Assembly (NCBI GenBank): GCA_016783605.1
Contig: JADHWG010000015.1
Coordinates: forward strand, 1 to 32,092
Length of the DNA stretch: 32,092 bases
Direction of reading: 5' to 3'
Origin: Candidatus Omnitrophota bacterium
GTDB taxonomy: Bacteria; Omnitrophota; Gorgyraeia; Tantalellales; Tantalellaceae
Part shown: positions 30,897-32,092 of the stretch, piece after piece
Position numbering within the stretch: position 1 is the first letter of the stretch
Layout of the letters: each line of letters starts with the position of its first letter
The notes under the pieces: generated by a model
Database searches by the model: none
What the model saw: only the letters and a program-made list of their open reading frames with translations
What the model was told of the DNA's origin: nothing
Position numbers and translations under genes: made by a program

Positions 30897-31476
30897 ATGA
30901 GAGCACCGCCCTTGCCGGCGCGCCGTCGGCGTTCTTCAGCTTTAACGGCAAACACATAAGATTATAGAACCCGTCTTTAGCGCGTTCCAAAATAAGGTTT
31001 TCAACTATTATGACATCATTCGATAAAAGCGCGCGATGAACGGGATGAGACTTGCCAGTGGAAGTTTCGATAGACATTCTCTCGGTACCGACAATTTTAA
31101 TTCCACTGTTAACCGCCAAAATCGCTTTCTCCTCGGTTAAAGCATCTTCATCTGTTAAACCTCTAAGAAGCAATCCTTTAACGTTCCTTTTACTCATTTC
31201 GTCTAAAAAGCCTTTTTCAGAAAACGCGCGTACATCCGTAACCACCGCGCGGCAAATAAGACTCTCCAAACCAATTTCATCAACCGTCTCTCCTTCATCA
31301 AAGATATGACGCGGCGCGTCAATATGAGTGCCGGTGTGACTGCCGAAGGCAACCGAAAGCAAATTACAAGAATCCCCCTTCTCAAGCGCTTTATACGCGG
31401 AAATTTTGACATCGGGATCAGTTGGATATTTTTCCATACCGTCAAAAATAGGTTTTGTTATGTCAATATATTTCAT
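30889..31476 (-). CDS. Cyclase/kynurenine-formamidase-family metal hydrolase
   Basis: This 195-residue protein belongs to the cyclase family (PF04199): the metal-binding motif SHTGTHIDAPRHIFDEGETV (~46-65; H-x-G-T-H-x-D-x-P-x-H) is complete, and a second typical block IVENLILERAKDGFYNLMCLPLKLKNADGAPARAVL closes the protein. Kynurenine formamidase and polyketide cyclases belong here, but many members are uncharacterised. Overlaps with the dehydrogenase (4 bases, ATGA) and the HAD gene (8 bases) show one translationally coupled operon. With a 2-hydroxyacid dehydrogenase and phosphatase beside it, a small-acid building block for the glycan is plausible but unproven. Confidence 0.9.
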   Translation of the reverse strand: MKYIDITKPIFDGMEKYPTDPDVKISAYKALEKGDSCNLLSVAFGSHTGTHIDAPRHIFDEGETVDEIGLESLICRAVVTDVRAFSEKGFLDEMSKRNVKGLLLRGLTDEDALTEEKAILAVNSGIKIVGTERMSIETSTGKSHPVHRALLSNDVIIVENLILERAKDGFYNLMCLPLKLKNADGAPARAVLSYD

Positions 31477-32092
31477 TTCTCCTCCAACGCTTTTAATAGA
31501 TTCTTCACCGCGTCCGTTTCCATTTTTATACGCGCCTCGGCGGCGTAAGAACCTATATGAGGAGTAAGCACAACGTTATTTAACTTTTTCAACGGTCCGG
31601 AATAAGGTTCATTCTCAAAAACGTCGACCGCCGCGCCGGAAAGATTCCCTTTCTTTAAACTGTTATACAAAGCCGTCTCATCAACCACCCCGCCCCGCGA
31701 AACATTCACGATCCAGCTTCCTTTTTTCATCAGGCTAAATTCTTTTTCTCCGATAAGAGGCTCATTATTTCCGTTTGAGGGCACATGCAAAGTGACAATG
31801 TCCGCATCTTTTAAAAGGTCTTCCAAACTTTTGCCTTTCGCGCCCGCACAAAATTTCTCACGCGCATCATAATACATGATCTTTCCTGCGCCTAAACCTG
31901 CCAAAAGCTGTGCCGTTTTCTGTCCGATACGGCCGAACCCGATTATCCCGACTTTTTTTCCCGCGAGAAGGTTACCCGTAACCTTTGTCCACTTTCCGGC
32001 GCGAAGTGCCGAATCCATCTCATTGATCCGTCTTAAAAGATTCAAGATCAGCCCCACCGTTAATTCCGCGACAGCCAAAGTCGGCCCGTCCG
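31473..32092 (-). CDS. D-isomer-specific 2-hydroxyacid dehydrogenase, N-terminus beyond the window
   Basis: The visible ~205 residues cover the NAD-binding domain and C-terminal part of a SerA/LdhA-family dehydrogenase: LAVAELTVGLILNLLRRI, the nucleotide loop VGIIGFGRIGQKTAQLLAGLG, the catalytic Arg in WIVNVSRGGVVDETALY, Glu in DVFENEPYSG and His in VVLTPHIGSYAAEAR. All three catalytic residues are present. The frame is open to the window edge, so the start is not in the window. It oxidises or reduces a 2-hydroxy/2-keto acid such as 3-phosphoglycerate; no ACT domain follows, so it is the short form. Confidence 0.93.
   Translation of the reverse strand, partial: DGPTLAVAELTVGLILNLLRRINEMDSALRAGKWTKVTGNLLAGKKVGIIGFGRIGQKTAQLLAGLGAGKIMYYDAREKFCAGAKGKSLEDLLKDADIVTLHVPSNGNNEPLIGEKEFSLMKKGSWIVNVSRGGVVDETALYNSLKKGNLSGAAVDVFENEPYSGPLKKLNNVVLTPHIGSYAAEARIKMETDAVKNLLKALEEK

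Noticed and set aside
1-32092. tRNA, rRNA or known riboswitch
   Set aside because: I looked for cloverleaf ends and rRNA-like conserved blocks by eye and saw none; a covariance-model scan would be decisive.

Overview
This window comes from an uncultivated-style, Gram-negative bacterium. The evidence is an inner-membrane type II secretion / type IV pilus assembly set, a lipoprotein, and an O-antigen or exopolysaccharide type locus. Moderate GC, abundant palindromic and MITE-like repeats, hybrid HAMP-PAS-GAF-PAS kinases and short S23-like four-helix proteins are compatible with a PVC-associated lineage such as Omnitrophota. That placement is inference; no rRNA or marker gene is present. Every gene I can support lies on the minus strand, so the biology reads from high to low coordinates.

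High end (about 18.0-32.1 kb): a surface-glycan locus. It starts with a 2-hydroxyacid dehydrogenase cut by the window edge, a cyclase/formamidase-family protein, a HAD phosphatase and an RmlD-like reductase. A GT2, an asparagine-synthetase-like protein without the usual catalytic Cys2, a GT4, a PglC-type phosphoglycosyl transferase, a DegT aminotransferase, a membrane-bound 4,6-dehydratase (PglF/WbpM type), an O-antigen ligase-like polymerase and a WaaE-like GT2 follow. The dehydratase, aminotransferase, phosphoglycosyl transferase and GT4 together resemble a bacillosamine-type initiating-sugar pathway. Broken, diverged copies of the HAD and RmlD genes flank a MITE-like element at 29.5-30.2 kb.

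Middle (15.6-17.7 kb): an isolated two-gene unit, a HEAGH zinc-metallopeptidase and an ATP-grasp ligase overlapping by 4 bases, behind a good sigma70-like promoter. Its function is unknown to me.

Low-middle (2.5-15.5 kb): a probable long operon or two. A multidomain sensor histidine kinase and two CheY-like receivers lead into pilB/gspE, pilC/gspF, four GspG/H/I/J-like prepilins, a short PilX/GspK-like protein, a PilM-PilN fusion (GspL-like), PilO (GspM-like) and a PilP-like lipoprotein. The order matches gsp E-F-G-H-I-J-K-L-M. No secretin, prepilin peptidase or retraction ATPase is present here. The most unusual structure is here: two paralogous four-helix-bundle (S23-type) genes are inserted between prepilin genes (H/I and I/J). 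Each is bounded by the same TATCG-rich repeat sequence. On one side the repeat supplies the stop codon of the preceding prepilin, and on the other it encodes the leader peptide of the next prepilin. One copy is preceded by seven tandem 49-bp units.

Low end (0-2.3 kb): an AbiE-type (AbiEi/AbiEii) toxin-antitoxin pair with its own promoter and a candidate palindromic operator, then a half-size TauE/SafE transporter.

Throughout the window, palindromic repeats (cores GGGCAC..GTGCCC, CCACCTACGAGGTGG, or longer MITE-like inverted repeats) fill the intergenic spaces. They repeatedly form the exact 3' ends of genes.
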